A stretch of DNA of 64,000 nucleotides from an uncultured Lachnospiraceae bacterium (GCA_910578715.1 CAJTRL010000008.1:1-64000), one strand, 5' to 3'. Positions 8,605 through 17,812 are shown, counted from the first letter of the stretch. Program-made: numbers and translations. The notes: a model not told the origin generated them from the sequence alone.

Positions 8605-9789
8605 TTACACCCTCCTCATCATCGCAATAAATTTATCAAACAAATCCTCTGAATCCTGTGGCCCGGAACATGCTTCCGGATGGAACTGCACGGTAAAAAT
8701 ATTTTTACCCGTATAGCGGAGCCCCTCGTTCGTGCCATCGTTGACATTGAAAAACATCGGCACTGCCACTTTTTCATCCAGCTTCTCCGTATCTACCACG
8801 TATCCATGATTTTGAGAAGAAATGTAAACCCTTCCGGTCTCCAGACTCTTCACCGGATGGTTGCCTCCCCGGTGCCCGTATTTCATTTTAAAAGTGTCCG
8901 CTCCCGTCGCCAGAGCCATCAGCTGGTGCCCAAGACAGATTGCAAAAATCGGAATATCCGTATCATACAGCTTTTTCAGCTCCGCGATGACCTCTCTGCA
9001 CTCCTTCGGGTCGCCCGGCCCGTTGCTTAACATAATGCCGTCCGGCTTCGCCGCGATGATTTCCTCCGCCGTAGTCTGCGCCGGATAAACCGTCACGTCA
9101 CAACCTCGTGCCGCGAGAGACCGGATAATATTGTTTTTGGCGCCCAGGTCAAGAAGCGCTACCTTCAGTCCTTTTCCGTTTATCTTCTTAACCGTGCTTG
9201 GTTTTTTCTCACGGATGCCCTTCGCGTAATCTTCCGCATTGAAATGGGAACTTCCGGAAATCGGTCCGTTTTCCGCGATATCCTTTGTTCCCACTATTTC
9301 ATATTTTTCTTTACAGGTCACAAGCTCTACGACTTTTCCAACATTGTAGGCCTTCAGTTTCGGAAGGATTTCTTCTAATTGGTAAGACGCATCGGTTGTA
9401 ATCATGCCGTTCATCGTACCCTTTTCCCGCAAAATCTTTGTCAGGGCTCTCGTATCGATTCCGGCAATACCCGGTATGCCGTTTTTCTCCAGAAAATCCT
9501 GAATCGTCATATCGCATCTGAAATTGCTGGGAATCCTGCTCAGCTCTCTGACGATAAATCCGTCCGGCCAAACTTTGTCCGATTCCATATCTTCAAAGCA
9601 GATTCCGTAATTTCCAATTAACGGGTAAGTCATGCACACGGCCTGTCCCGCATAAGAAGGGTCCGTCAACACCTCAACATATCCGGCCATCGAAGTATTA
9701 AACACGATTTCGCTGATGATTTCTTTCTCCGCGCCGATATGGAGCCCTTCAAATACAGTGCCGTCTTCCAAAATTAAAAATGCCTTCAT
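8605..9789 (-). CDS. carA: Carbamoyl-phosphate synthase small subunit
   Basis: The 394-residue glutaminase subunit hydrolyses glutamine and channels ammonia to CarB. The N-terminal CarA domain begins MKAFLILEDGTVFEG and contains YVEVLTDPSYAGQ. The C-terminal class I amidotransferase domain carries the nucleophile elbow FAICLGHQLM and the catalytic His/Glu in FHPEACSGP. The start has AGAAAGGAG about 8 nt upstream. It is somewhat longer than the roughly 360-380 residues common in Firmicutes, with a charged linker (residues 180-210). It forms an operon with carB, and no riboswitch or PyrR-like attenuator could be recognised in the 109 bp upstream. Confidence 0.97.
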   Translation of the reverse strand: MKAFLILEDGTVFEGLHIGAEKEIISEIVFNTSMAGYVEVLTDPSYAGQAVCMTYPLIGNYGICFEDMESDKVWPDGFIVRELSRIPSNFRCDMTIQDFLEKNGIPGIAGIDTRALTKILREKGTMNGMITTDASYQLEEILPKLKAYNVGKVVELVTCKEKYEIVGTKDIAENGPISGSSHFNAEDYAKGIREKKPSTVKKINGKGLKVALLDLGAKNNIIRSLAARGCDVTVYPAQTTAEEIIAAKPDGIMLSNGPGDPKECREVIAELKKLYDTDIPIFAICLGHQLMALATGADTFKMKYGHRGGNHPVKSLETGRVYISSQNHGYVVDTEKLDEKVAVPMFFNVNDGTNEGLRYTGKNIFTVQFHPEACSGPQDSEDLFDKFIAMMRRV

Positions 9790-9898
9790 TCTTACTCCTT
9801 TCTCAACCTGTACCTGTTTTCTCTCCGTTTTCCTCTCATCTTCTGATTCCTCTGCATAATCGTTTTATTATAGCACAGGCTTTTCCATTCTTCAATCA

Positions 9899-11263
9899 TT
9901 ATTCCACCAAATCAAAATACACCATCGTCACCGCCGGAACGACGGGCTGTGCCTTCACAAGATACCCCGGAAGTTTACAGCTTCCGAAAAGCTGTCCGTA
10001 AACCCAAATCACATCTCCCGCAAGAATCGGCGTATCGTCCTCTGCCCGGTCATCCCGCACGATATAATAGCGCGTAATGCCCTGTCCGTCTTCCCTTTTG
10101 CACAGATAATAAATATTCTCATCAAAAAGGCCGCCGTCAACCTGTTCCATAACGGTCAGTTCTTCCATTACCGCCGCATTCAGGTAAGTTTCCTGACTGC
10201 GCAGCAGCTTTTTATAATCAACGCGTTGGCAGAGGGCCCGAAATTCTTCTTCCGTATAATCCGACACTTCTATTCCACCCTCCGCCAAATCTGTTGCGGA
10301 CTTTTCCAGTTCTTCGGATTCAGACTCTTTCTCAGCCTGAGAATCCTTTCCAGCCTGCAGATTCTTCTCAGATTCAGACTCCTTCTGAACCTGAACATTT
10401 TTCTCAGGGCCGGACATCCTCTGAGCCCAGGCATCCCTTTCCGCTTCGGACGCATCCACGGCGGCCTGTTCCAGGCCTTCCGCTCCCGCAAATTCCGGCA
10501 GACTTTCAGCCGGAGCCAGTTCCTCCGGCATAACCGTCATGTTTTCAGCCGTCCCGCTTCTTTCCGCAGACTGACCGCCTTCTGCTTTCTGTTCCGTTCC
10601 GGCATCCTGTTCTCCTTCTATCCCCGGCACGTCCACAGGCCGGCCGCTTTCCACTGCTTCTTCCGTGTCCGCCACATCTACGCCTCCCGCCGCTTCTGCC
10701 ATGTCCGCCATATCCACGCCTTCCACAACTTCTGCCGCATCCGCCATATCCACGCCTTCTGCCATATCCACAGCTTCTGCTGTGTCCGCTGCATCCAGGC
10801 CTCCCGCCGTTTCTGCCACACCTACGCCTTCCGCCGTTTCCGCAGCTTCTGCTATGTCCACGCCTTCCGCCGTCTCCACCGCTTCTGCTGCGTCCGCCAT
10901 ATCCACGCCTTCTACCGTCTCCGCCGCTTCTGGCACATTCGCTATATCCGCGCCTTCCACCATATCCACATTTTCCGTCCCTTCCACGGCTTCCGCACTG
11001 ACGGTCACCCGCGCCGGATAAAGTACCAGATAATAATAGGCGCCCGCACCGCATGCCGCAAGCAGCAAAATCAATAAAATCAGTCCCGCCCAGTTCGTCT
11101 TCTGGCGCTTCTTACAATTGGGGCACACCTTCGCCGCCTTCGGTATCATCATCCGGCAATACCGGCATTCTTTTAATTCCGCTTCCTCCGGGAATTGATA
11201 TTCCCGATTTTCCGTCGTTTCCGCTTCTTCTTTTTTCTGTCTGTCTTTCTTTATGATTCCCAT
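9899..11263 (-). CDS. Zinc-ribbon membrane protein with Ala/Glu/Val repeat stalk
   Basis: A 454-residue protein. The start at 11263 follows GAGAGGAAAT; an ATG four codons upstream lacks a site. The N-terminus is charged, then CRYCRMMIPKAAKVCPNC forms a zinc ribbon near residues 30-50. A single membrane span follows (WAGLILLILLLAACGAGAYY), then a stalk of about 200 residues built from imperfect repeats such as AEGVDMADAAEAVE. A Lys/Glu/Gln-rich segment and a folded C-terminal domain of about 120 residues (YTEEEFRALCQ... GDVIWVYGQLFGSC) end it. This is the layout of a cytoplasmic zinc ribbon and an extracellular domain on a stalk, seen in other Gram-positive proteins of unknown role. No enzymatic motif is visible. 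Confidence 0.75.
   Translation of the reverse strand: MGIIKKDRQKKEEAETTENREYQFPEEAELKECRYCRMMIPKAAKVCPNCKKRQKTNWAGLILLILLLAACGAGAYYYLVLYPARVTVSAEAVEGTENVDMVEGADIANVPEAAETVEGVDMADAAEAVETAEGVDIAEAAETAEGVGVAETAGGLDAADTAEAVDMAEGVDMADAAEVVEGVDMADMAEAAGGVDVADTEEAVESGRPVDVPGIEGEQDAGTEQKAEGGQSAERSGTAENMTVMPEELAPAESLPEFAGAEGLEQAAVDASEAERDAWAQRMSGPEKNVQVQKESESEKNLQAGKDSQAEKESESEELEKSATDLAEGGIEVSDYTEEEFRALCQRVDYKKLLRSQETYLNAAVMEELTVMEQVDGGLFDENIYYLCKREDGQGITRYYIVRDDRAEDDTPILAGDVIWVYGQLFGSCKLPGYLVKAQPVVPAVTMVYFDLVE
10660..10990 (-). repeat. Coding minisatellite in the stalk region
   Basis: Imperfect repeats of roughly 30-36 bp encode AEGVD/MADAAEAVE-like units. The high similarity between units suggests expansion by slippage or recombination. 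Confidence 0.7.
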
Positions 11264-11357
11264 ATTTCCTCTCATTCCGCCGCAGATACCGCGGCTTTGT
11301 ATCTCCCGCAGCCGGGCAGAGAAGAGCCATCTTCTCCTGTCCGGCTCACTGCCCGCG

Positions 11358-11390
11358 CAAAAAAAGACGCGGGTCTTTTAACCTGCGTCT
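11358..11390 (-). terminator. Terminator of the pssA-psd-PAP2 operon
   Basis: On the minus strand AGACGCAGG pairs with CCCGCGTCT (one bulge) and is followed by seven T. It starts 2 bp after the PAP2 stop codon. Confidence 0.85.
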
Positions 11391-11391
11391 A

Positions 11392-12072
11392 TTATACAAT
11401 AGATTGTTCCTTTTTTTCCAGATTTTTTTGCAGACACCGTCTCCCATACCACGCCGCAAACCCGCTTTTCTCCACGAACAGATAACTCCCTTCCGCCAGC
11501 GCGACCCCCGCAAACACATCCACAAGCACATGCTGCTTTGTCGTGAGGGTGGAAATGCAGACGCCAAGCGCCATCAGCAAAGATGCCCCCCGGTACCAGC
11601 CGGGCACTTTTTCGTTTTTCCTGACGGCGATAAAGCAGAACCAGCTGTTCAGGCAATGAATGGAAGGAAAAAGATTATCCGCCGCATCCATACGGTACAG
11701 GAACCTCACCAGTTCTTCCAAGACAGAGCCGCCCGCAACAAAAGGTCTCGTATTCGTCGTTGGCAGCAGGAGGAAACACAGCATACAGACTGTCTTCGCA
11801 ATCAAATCCGCGCCCATAAACCGGAAAGCCTCTTTCCGCTCCTGTCGGCAGCCGATAATGTAGTTTACAAACCAGAATGCAAAGCACCCCAGATAAATGA
11901 TGACCGTCCACGCCGCAAACGGAATTTTTCCATCCATTTCAACGGAAAAGTCATAATGAGGCCGGGCCGTTGTCAGAAGCCGCGTGCCATTATAGGCCGC
12001 CGCGTGGCATACGATGGAAAAAACAGCTGGAAGACGCATTTCCTCCGGTATCAGCCGTTTTCTTTCTTCCAT
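11392..12072 (-). CDS. PAP2-family membrane phosphatase/phosphotransferase
   Basis: A 226-residue integral membrane protein of the PAP2/acid phosphatase superfamily. It has several hydrophobic spans, the PSIHCLNSW signature (PSGH-like, near residue 137) and a TKQHVLVDVFAG motif carrying the catalytic His and Asp. The first family motif (KXXXXXXRP) is weak; TNTRPF may stand in for it. The gene overlaps the end of psd by 22 bp and is the last gene of the pssA-psd unit, so a lipid substrate such as phosphatidate, phosphatidylglycerophosphate or undecaprenyl diphosphate is likely. Which one cannot be told. A terminator follows immediately. Confidence 0.85.
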   Translation of the reverse strand: MEERKRLIPEEMRLPAVFSIVCHAAAYNGTRLLTTARPHYDFSVEMDGKIPFAAWTVIIYLGCFAFWFVNYIIGCRQERKEAFRFMGADLIAKTVCMLCFLLLPTTNTRPFVAGGSVLEELVRFLYRMDAADNLFPSIHCLNSWFCFIAVRKNEKVPGWYRGASLLMALGVCISTLTTKQHVLVDVFAGVALAEGSYLFVEKSGFAAWYGRRCLQKNLEKKEQSIV

Positions 12073-12926
12073 AGATACTCCTCCGCAATTCCTTTCATCC
12101 CCGCAGAACCAATGACTTCCCCCATGCGCACCGGCATTTCTTCACTGGCAATCTGCCTTTCATATAATACGCTCCGAAAATGAACGGCGCCTTTCCCGGC
12201 CAGAAGAAGAATGGTGGAGCCGCCAAATTCAAAATGTCCTTTTTCTTCTCCGGCATGGACGCAGTCTCCCTTTCCCCGGCGGCTGTCATTTTTTATTTTT
12301 CCGACAAGCAAGGCTCCTACTTCCATCTGTACGAGCGTTCCGAACGCATCCGTCTCCATCACCTGATATGCTCTGCTGTTCTGCACAAATACAGGCGTAT
12401 TCCGCAAAGCCACCGGACGGACGCAGTGCAGTTTCCCCGGAATCTTTCTTCCAGAAAGGAGTCTGCCCGACGCCGCATAACAATAATGGTGGTAATCAGC
12501 CGGCGTCAGCCGGAAAATAAACGCCGTTCCATCCTGAAAGCGGGCGGCAAGGCCGTCATCCTTCAGCAAATCCTTCAGGGAAAATTCCGTGTTTTTGATT
12601 CTGAAAACCGTATCTTCGCCGATTTCCACACGGGAAAGCAGACCGTCGCATGGACTGAGCAGACAGCCTTCCGAAAACACGCCCTGTTCCCTTTTTCTTT
12701 TTCTCGTGAAAAAAGCGTTGAACGAAGGGAAGCCGCCCGGCGGCACCTCCACATCTTTCATGCTGATTTTATGTTTTCGGATATAGTAAGGCACCAGACA
12801 ACGGGAAGCCCCGGAAGAGAGGAAATCTCCCGCCATCCTCGATATGCCCGGACATACAAGCAGTTTTAACGCCATTCTTCCAGGCATCGTTTCGTATAAA
12901 AAACGCAGTATCAGAGATTCTTTCAT
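12051..12926 (-). CDS. psd: Phosphatidylserine decarboxylase proenzyme
   Basis: A 291-residue proenzyme that converts phosphatidylserine to phosphatidylethanolamine at the membrane, using a pyruvoyl group made by self-cleavage. The cleavage motif is FGGST near residue 235 (GGST instead of LGST), with cleavage expected before Ser237. TPADYHHYCY around residue 141 and the FNAFFTRK segment are family hallmarks. The chosen ATG at 12926 overlaps the pssA stop (ATGA), which is a better start than the ATG 12 bp upstream. It sits between pssA and the PAP2 gene, with translational overlap on both sides. Confidence 0.94.
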   Translation of the reverse strand: MKESLILRFLYETMPGRMALKLLVCPGISRMAGDFLSSGASRCLVPYYIRKHKISMKDVEVPPGGFPSFNAFFTRKRKREQGVFSEGCLLSPCDGLLSRVEIGEDTVFRIKNTEFSLKDLLKDDGLAARFQDGTAFIFRLTPADYHHYCYAASGRLLSGRKIPGKLHCVRPVALRNTPVFVQNSRAYQVMETDAFGTLVQMEVGALLVGKIKNDSRRGKGDCVHAGEEKGHFEFGGSTILLLAGKGAVHFRSVLYERQIASEEMPVRMGEVIGSAGMKGIAEEYLWKKENG

Positions 12927-13570
12927 AGTGCATCCCACCCCATGAAAAAGAGCATGCCGAGGGCTTCCAGAATCCCTAACAGCAGAATGCCCAGTTTACC
13001 GGGCAGACCCGGTTTCCTGATATTTACCGGCAGCAGATAGCCGGCGCCCATCAGACACAGAAGGCACGGGAAAAAGAAAATATTCTTACATAATTTATGG
13101 TCATACAACAGCCAGAGCGCGGGCAGAAAAACCGCAATCGTCGTCACAGGGACGCCGAGATAGCTTTTCCGCCGTCCCGTTGTTTTTTGCTGCCTGTCCT
13201 CTTCCAGCACATTGAAATAGGCCAGCCGAATCAGCGCGCACAAAACAAACACCGCGGAAATCGTCCCGCACAACGCGTTCCGGTCGGAAATCATATAGAC
13301 AAAAACGCCCGGCAGAACGCCAAAACTTATCAAATCGCTGAGGGAATCAATCTGGATTCCAAACCGTTTTTCCGGCTCTGTCCGTTCTTTCGTGGCCGCC
13401 ACCGCACCGTCGAACATATCACAGACACCCGCAAGCAGCAGATAAAGCGCCGACTCTCCATACCGGCCGCCAATCGCCTTTAAAATGCCGCAGAACGCCA
13501 GCAGCATTCCACAATAAGTCAGCACCACCGTATAATCGTAATATCCCAGTAATTTTTTCTTTGCTTCCAT
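12923..13570 (-). CDS. pssA: CDP-diacylglycerol-serine O-phosphatidyltransferase
   Basis: A 215-residue membrane enzyme of the CDP-alcohol phosphatidyltransferase family. It makes phosphatidylserine from CDP-diacylglycerol and serine, the substrate for the psd product next to it. The catalytic motif is at residues 51-79: DMFDGAVAA, then FGIQIDSLSD with the paired aspartates. The usual Arg after DGxxA is replaced by Ala (DGAVAA), although the rest of the motif and the spacing are kept. About six to seven hydrophobic spans are visible. The start at 13570 has GAAGGAG upstream. First gene of the operon. Confidence 0.92.
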   Translation of the reverse strand: MEAKKKLLGYYDYTVVLTYCGMLLAFCGILKAIGGRYGESALYLLLAGVCDMFDGAVAATKERTEPEKRFGIQIDSLSDLISFGVLPGVFVYMISDRNALCGTISAVFVLCALIRLAYFNVLEEDRQQKTTGRRKSYLGVPVTTIAVFLPALWLLYDHKLCKNIFFFPCLLCLMGAGYLLPVNIRKPGLPGKLGILLLGILEALGMLFFMGWDAL

Positions 13571-13649
13571 AATCGGACTCCTTCTCTTTTATTATAGGAA
13601 TCAGACATCAAAAGACATCTGACCGCAGTTAAACAACGCAGCGGAATTT

Positions 13650-14213
13650 TTACCGTATCAGCCCGAACGCCAGGCTGTATGCCAGAATGCACCAGGGTTT
13701 TCCCAGAATGATAATCCAGATAAATTTTCTGCTGTTCATCCGCATCAGTCCTGAAAAGTAACACAGAAAATCATCCGGGAACAGGGGAAGAAGCGTCGCC
13801 ACAAACAGGAACCATCCGTAAGACCTGCTTTTTTCTATCCGCCCGCTCCATTTGTCATACAGCTTCTGCGGAAACATGGCCGTCACAATATCCATTCCGT
13901 ACTTCCGTGCCAGAAAATAGGCAATAATGGAGCCGAGGCTGATGCCGATATAGTTACACCAGAATCCCGTCATGCTTCCGAACGCCACCGCCCCCGCCGC
14001 ACAGCCAAGATACCCTGGCAGTACCGGAACGACTACCTGGAAGGCCTGAAAAAGCAGCAGAACAAGCGGTGCCGCCAGACCGAATCCTCTCATATAATTC
14101 TGCAGCGCTTCCACGGATTCAAACTGCCTGTCAAAAAACATCCTGACGACAAGCAGCAGTATTACGATAAAGCCGATGACCGCCCATACTTTTACCTGTT
14201 TTCCCTTGCTCAT
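13650..14213 (-). CDS. VTT-domain (TVP38/TMEM64, DedA-like) membrane protein
   Basis: A 187-residue polytopic membrane protein. Start at 14213 has AAGGGGGA upstream; an in-frame ATG 14 codons earlier is less likely. It has the VTT/SNARE-associated pattern: FQAFQVVVPVLPGYLGCAAG, GSMTGFWCNYIGISLGSIIAYFLARKYG, and LLPLFPDDFLCYFSGLMRM. Proteins of this family act as lipid scramblases or influence membrane potential and lipid carrier recycling. The position next to pssA-psd fits a lipid-transport role. The 79-bp gap leaves open whether it is cotranscribed with pssA. Confidence 0.85.
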   Translation of the reverse strand: MSKGKQVKVWAVIGFIVILLLVVRMFFDRQFESVEALQNYMRGFGLAAPLVLLLFQAFQVVVPVLPGYLGCAAGAVAFGSMTGFWCNYIGISLGSIIAYFLARKYGMDIVTAMFPQKLYDKWSGRIEKSRSYGWFLFVATLLPLFPDDFLCYFSGLMRMNSRKFIWIIILGKPWCILAYSLAFGLIR

Positions 14214-14330
14214 ATGCTCATCCCCCTTTCCCTTTTGTACTACCATAAACAACATTTCTTAACGCCCGCCTGAAACATTTCTTAAAAATTCTTAACTTGT
14301 TTCTAAACTTTCCCTGATAGTATATATAAC

Positions 14331-14366
14331 GAAAAAGAACGGGACTCTTCTTCAAAGAATCCCGTC
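14331..14366 (-). terminator. Terminator of the lacto-N-biose operon
   Basis: On the minus strand ACGGGA...TCCCGT (with AAGA/TCTT inside) is followed by TCTTTTTC. It lies 43 bp past the kinase stop codon. Confidence 0.8.
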
Positions 14367-14408
14367 TTTTCTCAAAAAAATTTTCTTATCGCATTTATAT
14401 TTATACTT

Positions 14409-15527
14409 TTACTTATATTTCTCCACAATGGCCCGCATGTCGTCCCACTTCGCTTCCATATCCGCGACCAGCTTAAACTGGGTTCTTGCCCGGTCCAGAT
14501 TGTGGCCGTCCCGGTGAATCTTAAAGTAAACGTCCCCTTCCAGATAATCCGCCAGGAAACGGATGCCGCATTCGTAAGTCATCAGCTTCGCGCCCATCGG
14601 CAGCGTTTCGATTTCCCTGTCCGTCAGACGTCCGCCGCAGCCTTCCAGATACCCTTTTGTAAAAGTCTCAAACAAAGCCAAGTCCAGTTCGATTTTGCTC
14701 AAATCCTTCTCATCCTCTTCTCCCGTGCTTGCGCCGAACCGGATGGAGTCCCCGAAATCATAATGGGAAAGTCCCGGCATGACGGTGTCCAGGTCGATAA
14801 TGCAGAGCGCTTTTCTGCTCTCTTCATCAAAAAGAATATTATTGAGCTTTGTATCGTTATGTGTCACCCGGAGCGGAAGCTGTCCGGCTGCAAGAAGGTC
14901 CGTCAGCACGGGCGTATCTTTTTCCCGCGCCAGCGCAAAGGCAATTTCTTCTCTGACAAGCGCCCCTCTGCCCAGTTTGTCCTCCTGTACCGCCTTCTGG
15001 AAATCCCGGAACCTGGAGGGCGTATGATGGAAATTGGGAATGGTCTCATGCAGACTCCCAGCCGGATAATCCGCAAGCAGCCGCTGAAAATTGCCGAACG
15101 CCACCGCGCTGTCATAGAAATCTTTCGCGCTCTCCACCTTTTCCAGGCAGACGGTCCGCTCGATGAACAGAAACATTCTCCAGTAGTTCCCGCCGCTGTC
15201 ACGGTAATCACAGCCTCCGTCATGGGTTTTTACCACATTGAGCGTCTCTCTGTCCGGGTCGCCGCCCTGGGCGATAATCATCTTCCGCAGATATTCCGTC
15301 ACGTTTACGATGTTTTCCATAAGCTCCCGCGGCTTCTTAAAAATATCGTGGTTCATGCGCTGTAAAATATACCGTTTCCTGACGCCTCCCGGCATTTCAT
15401 AAACGAGCAGAAAAGTATCGTTGATATGACCGTTCCCATAGGGTCTTCGTTCCAGCAGACTGCCCTCTGTGACAAACTGCGCAACTGCTTCCTCAATTCC
15501 GGCACAGGCCGTATTTTCTTCCTTCAT
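14409..15527 (-). CDS. nahK: N-acetylhexosamine 1-kinase (NahK-like, APH fold)
   Basis: A 372-residue kinase of the aminoglycoside-phosphotransferase fold. In the galacto-N-biose/lacto-N-biose pathway NahK phosphorylates the GlcNAc or GalNAc released by the phosphorylase at carbon 1. Visible motifs: RPYGNGHINDTF (nucleotide loop), VTHNDTKLNNILF (catalytic loop with Asp), and IDLDTVMPG (metal-binding Asp). The start at 15527 has GGAGGAATG about 7 nt upstream; longer in-frame starts at 15545 and 15578 lack one. It follows the GH112 phosphorylase gene by 40 bp, as in known lnp clusters. Substrate assignment rests on this context. Confidence 0.87.
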   Translation of the reverse strand: MKEENTACAGIEEAVAQFVTEGSLLERRPYGNGHINDTFLLVYEMPGGVRKRYILQRMNHDIFKKPRELMENIVNVTEYLRKMIIAQGGDPDRETLNVVKTHDGGCDYRDSGGNYWRMFLFIERTVCLEKVESAKDFYDSAVAFGNFQRLLADYPAGSLHETIPNFHHTPSRFRDFQKAVQEDKLGRGALVREEIAFALAREKDTPVLTDLLAAGQLPLRVTHNDTKLNNILFDEESRKALCIIDLDTVMPGLSHYDFGDSIRFGASTGEEDEKDLSKIELDLALFETFTKGYLEGCGGRLTDREIETLPMGAKLMTYECGIRFLADYLEGDVYFKIHRDGHNLDRARTQFKLVADMEAKWDDMRAIVEKYK

Positions 15528-15567
15528 ATATATACATTCCTCCATCCGTCTGGCCACGCCATTCGCA

Positions 15568-17727
15568 TTAAAACGCAACCCATTTCATTTCCATCGGTTC
15601 CATAGAAAGTTCCTGTACCAGTTTTCCCTGAATATACAGCGCCGTCGTCCGGGGTTCTTTCGCATTGTTAATCACCGCAATCCTGCCCGTTTTCTCAAAA
15701 ACAGCCAGCTCCGTGTCCACATTGGTAACGTAGAACTTTTTCATCTCCTCTTCCTGATGCGCCGCATAATAGATGGCGCGCAGCAGAATGCGGCAGTTCT
15801 GCGGAGAATAGGGCAGTCCTGTAAAATACACGCTCCGGCCTTTTCCGTATTCGTTGACCACCAGACGGCTGTATTTTCCATCCATATTTAAAATCTGATA
15901 ATGTTCTCCCTGTGCATAGATACGGCTCTTTCCTTCCCCGAAGTCGATATCGCCTTCTATATCCTCCAGAATGAAATGCTGGTTGTCCATTTCATTATAT
16001 TTATCCGTGCTCATGGAAAAACCAAGTTCCCTGTCCACGCCGAGCACATCGCTTAGCTGGAAATAGCGTCCCTGATACTGACATGCGCTCGGCTCTCCTA
16101 CACCGATAAATCCGCCGCCTTCATCCACGAACCGCCGGATTGCGCATACCACTTTTTCATCCTTCCAGTTCTCCGCGCCGCTCCATGCGGTATAAGCGTC
16201 TCCCGCATTGATGATGACTCTGATTGCCGGGTCAATGCCCTTCCGCACTTCATCAAAGGTAATAAACTCCACGTCTATCGGCATGCCGCTCAAACACTCG
16301 ATAACACCCACATAGGAATAGATTTCCCGGTACCACAGGGCATGGTGCACCTGATTTGCCATCCATCTGCGCAGATTGCCCCAGCAGTTTAAGATGCCGA
16401 CCTTAAAAGGCGCCGTATAGGATTTCGTTCCCGCCATGTTTTCGTGAATCTGACGGAACTCTTCCACGACTTTCTGAATCTGTTCGATAAAGCCCGGCCA
16501 CTCGCTTGCCAGCTTCAAATAACCGCCGTAGCCGATTCTGTCAAGCGGAGAACGCAGAATCGCCCTTCTGGCCTTTATCCAGTTGTTCTGCGCTTCTCCA
16601 ATTGGGTCGCCGCCTTCCGTAAATACATCCGGGAAAAAATACGGAAGCAGACGGCCTTCCGTATAACGGACGCCCTGAATATCGGAAATCATGCGGAGCG
16701 TAACGCCGTCGCCCACCGAACCGACCACCGCGTCCAGACCGATGTCTTTAAAATATTTTCCGAACGGTTCCGTCCCAATCCAGTGGTCGCCCAGAAACAT
16801 CATGGCTTCCTTGCCGTAGCTGTGCACGATATCGACCATTTCTTTCGCCAGCTTACAGACTTCTATCTGCTGAAATTCGATGAAATCCCGAAATTCTTTA
16901 GACGGCACCCGGAAAATGGAATTGTGATACCCCTGGTCCACGATGTATTCCGGCCGGAACGGATATCCGGCCCATTTCTCGAACTGCTCCAGAATATAGG
17001 GGCTGACGCTCGCACTGTACCCGAACCATTCCACATACTTTTCCCTTTTTTTATCGTCAAAGGTAAGCGTGAACTGGTGGAAAAAAGTGGTAAACCGCAC
17101 CACGTCCACATGGGGATTTTCCTCACACCATCTTTTCAGCTTCTCTTTTACATAAGCCTGTGTTTTCGGCTGACGTACATCATAAGTGAGCTGATGGGGC
17201 GCGTTCTTCCAGTCGTTCGTAATAAAATTATACATATGTACCGGGTCCCAAATCAGAAAAGCAAGGAAGCTGACGGTATACTGGTGGTAAGGAACGGTTT
17301 CGATGACGACTTCTCCCGCCGTTTCATCGTATTCCCATTTTTCCGGCGGAACCACCTCTCCCGTCGTCCGGTCAATCACCTCCCACCATCGTTTTGGGTT
17401 ATCGAGCGTATTCACCTTCAGCTGTTCCGTATGAAAGCCTTTCATCAGCTCTATGCGCAGGCTGCTGCCCCTGGCTGTCACGCGCTCGCTTATCAGATAT
17501 TCCTGTTGTATCTCTTCCGGGTTTTTCATCGCCCAGTCATTGTCTTTCCGGGTTGTATAATAAGTCGCATAAATTTTGGCATTCTGGCCGAGCAGTTCTT
17601 CCGGCATTGTCGTTCCGTCACAGTCCCGCAAGGCGTCGGCTCCAAGCAGTTCTTTCAGCCGGAGCGTTTCTTCGACCATATCCACATCCGTCGGCAGTGT
17701 CAGTCTGCCCGAATTTTCCTGGCTCAT
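15568..17727 (-). CDS. lnpA: GH112 1,3-beta-galactosyl-N-acetylhexosamine phosphorylase
   Basis: A 719-residue cytoplasmic enzyme of family GH112 that phosphorolyses galacto-N-biose and lacto-N-biose I to galactose 1-phosphate and GalNAc or GlcNAc. Family-typical segments are seen: MKGFHTEQLKVNTLDNPKRW with WEVIDRTTGE, VRFTTFFHQFTLTFDD, EWFGYSASVSPY, and a C-terminal beta-rich part (VYFTGLPYSPQNCRILLRAI). The start at 17727 (MSQENSGRL) has GGGAG upstream; an earlier ATG at 17763 is weaker. Some GH112 members prefer galactosyl-beta-1,4-rhamnose. The adjacent NahK-like kinase argues for an N-acetylhexosamine substrate, from mucin or milk glycans. Confidence 0.93.
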   Translation of the reverse strand: MSQENSGRLTLPTDVDMVEETLRLKELLGADALRDCDGTTMPEELLGQNAKIYATYYTTRKDNDWAMKNPEEIQQEYLISERVTARGSSLRIELMKGFHTEQLKVNTLDNPKRWWEVIDRTTGEVVPPEKWEYDETAGEVVIETVPYHQYTVSFLAFLIWDPVHMYNFITNDWKNAPHQLTYDVRQPKTQAYVKEKLKRWCEENPHVDVVRFTTFFHQFTLTFDDKKREKYVEWFGYSASVSPYILEQFEKWAGYPFRPEYIVDQGYHNSIFRVPSKEFRDFIEFQQIEVCKLAKEMVDIVHSYGKEAMMFLGDHWIGTEPFGKYFKDIGLDAVVGSVGDGVTLRMISDIQGVRYTEGRLLPYFFPDVFTEGGDPIGEAQNNWIKARRAILRSPLDRIGYGGYLKLASEWPGFIEQIQKVVEEFRQIHENMAGTKSYTAPFKVGILNCWGNLRRWMANQVHHALWYREIYSYVGVIECLSGMPIDVEFITFDEVRKGIDPAIRVIINAGDAYTAWSGAENWKDEKVVCAIRRFVDEGGGFIGVGEPSACQYQGRYFQLSDVLGVDRELGFSMSTDKYNEMDNQHFILEDIEGDIDFGEGKSRIYAQGEHYQILNMDGKYSRLVVNEYGKGRSVYFTGLPYSPQNCRILLRAIYYAAHQEEEMKKFYVTNVDTELAVFEKTGRIAVINNAKEPRTTALYIQGKLVQELSMEPMEMKWVAF

Positions 17728-17812
17728 GTTCTTACTCCCATCCGCGCGTTGCGACGCGCACACCGTTCAATTGCTGAATACGCTTTTTTATTCAACAATC
17801 CGCCTTTTTGCG

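Noticed and set aside
10226..11077. Cysteine/His/Arg-rich 283-codon plus-strand frame
   Set aside because: Complement of the repeat stalk in the zinc-ribbon membrane protein; the repeats alone explain the open frame.
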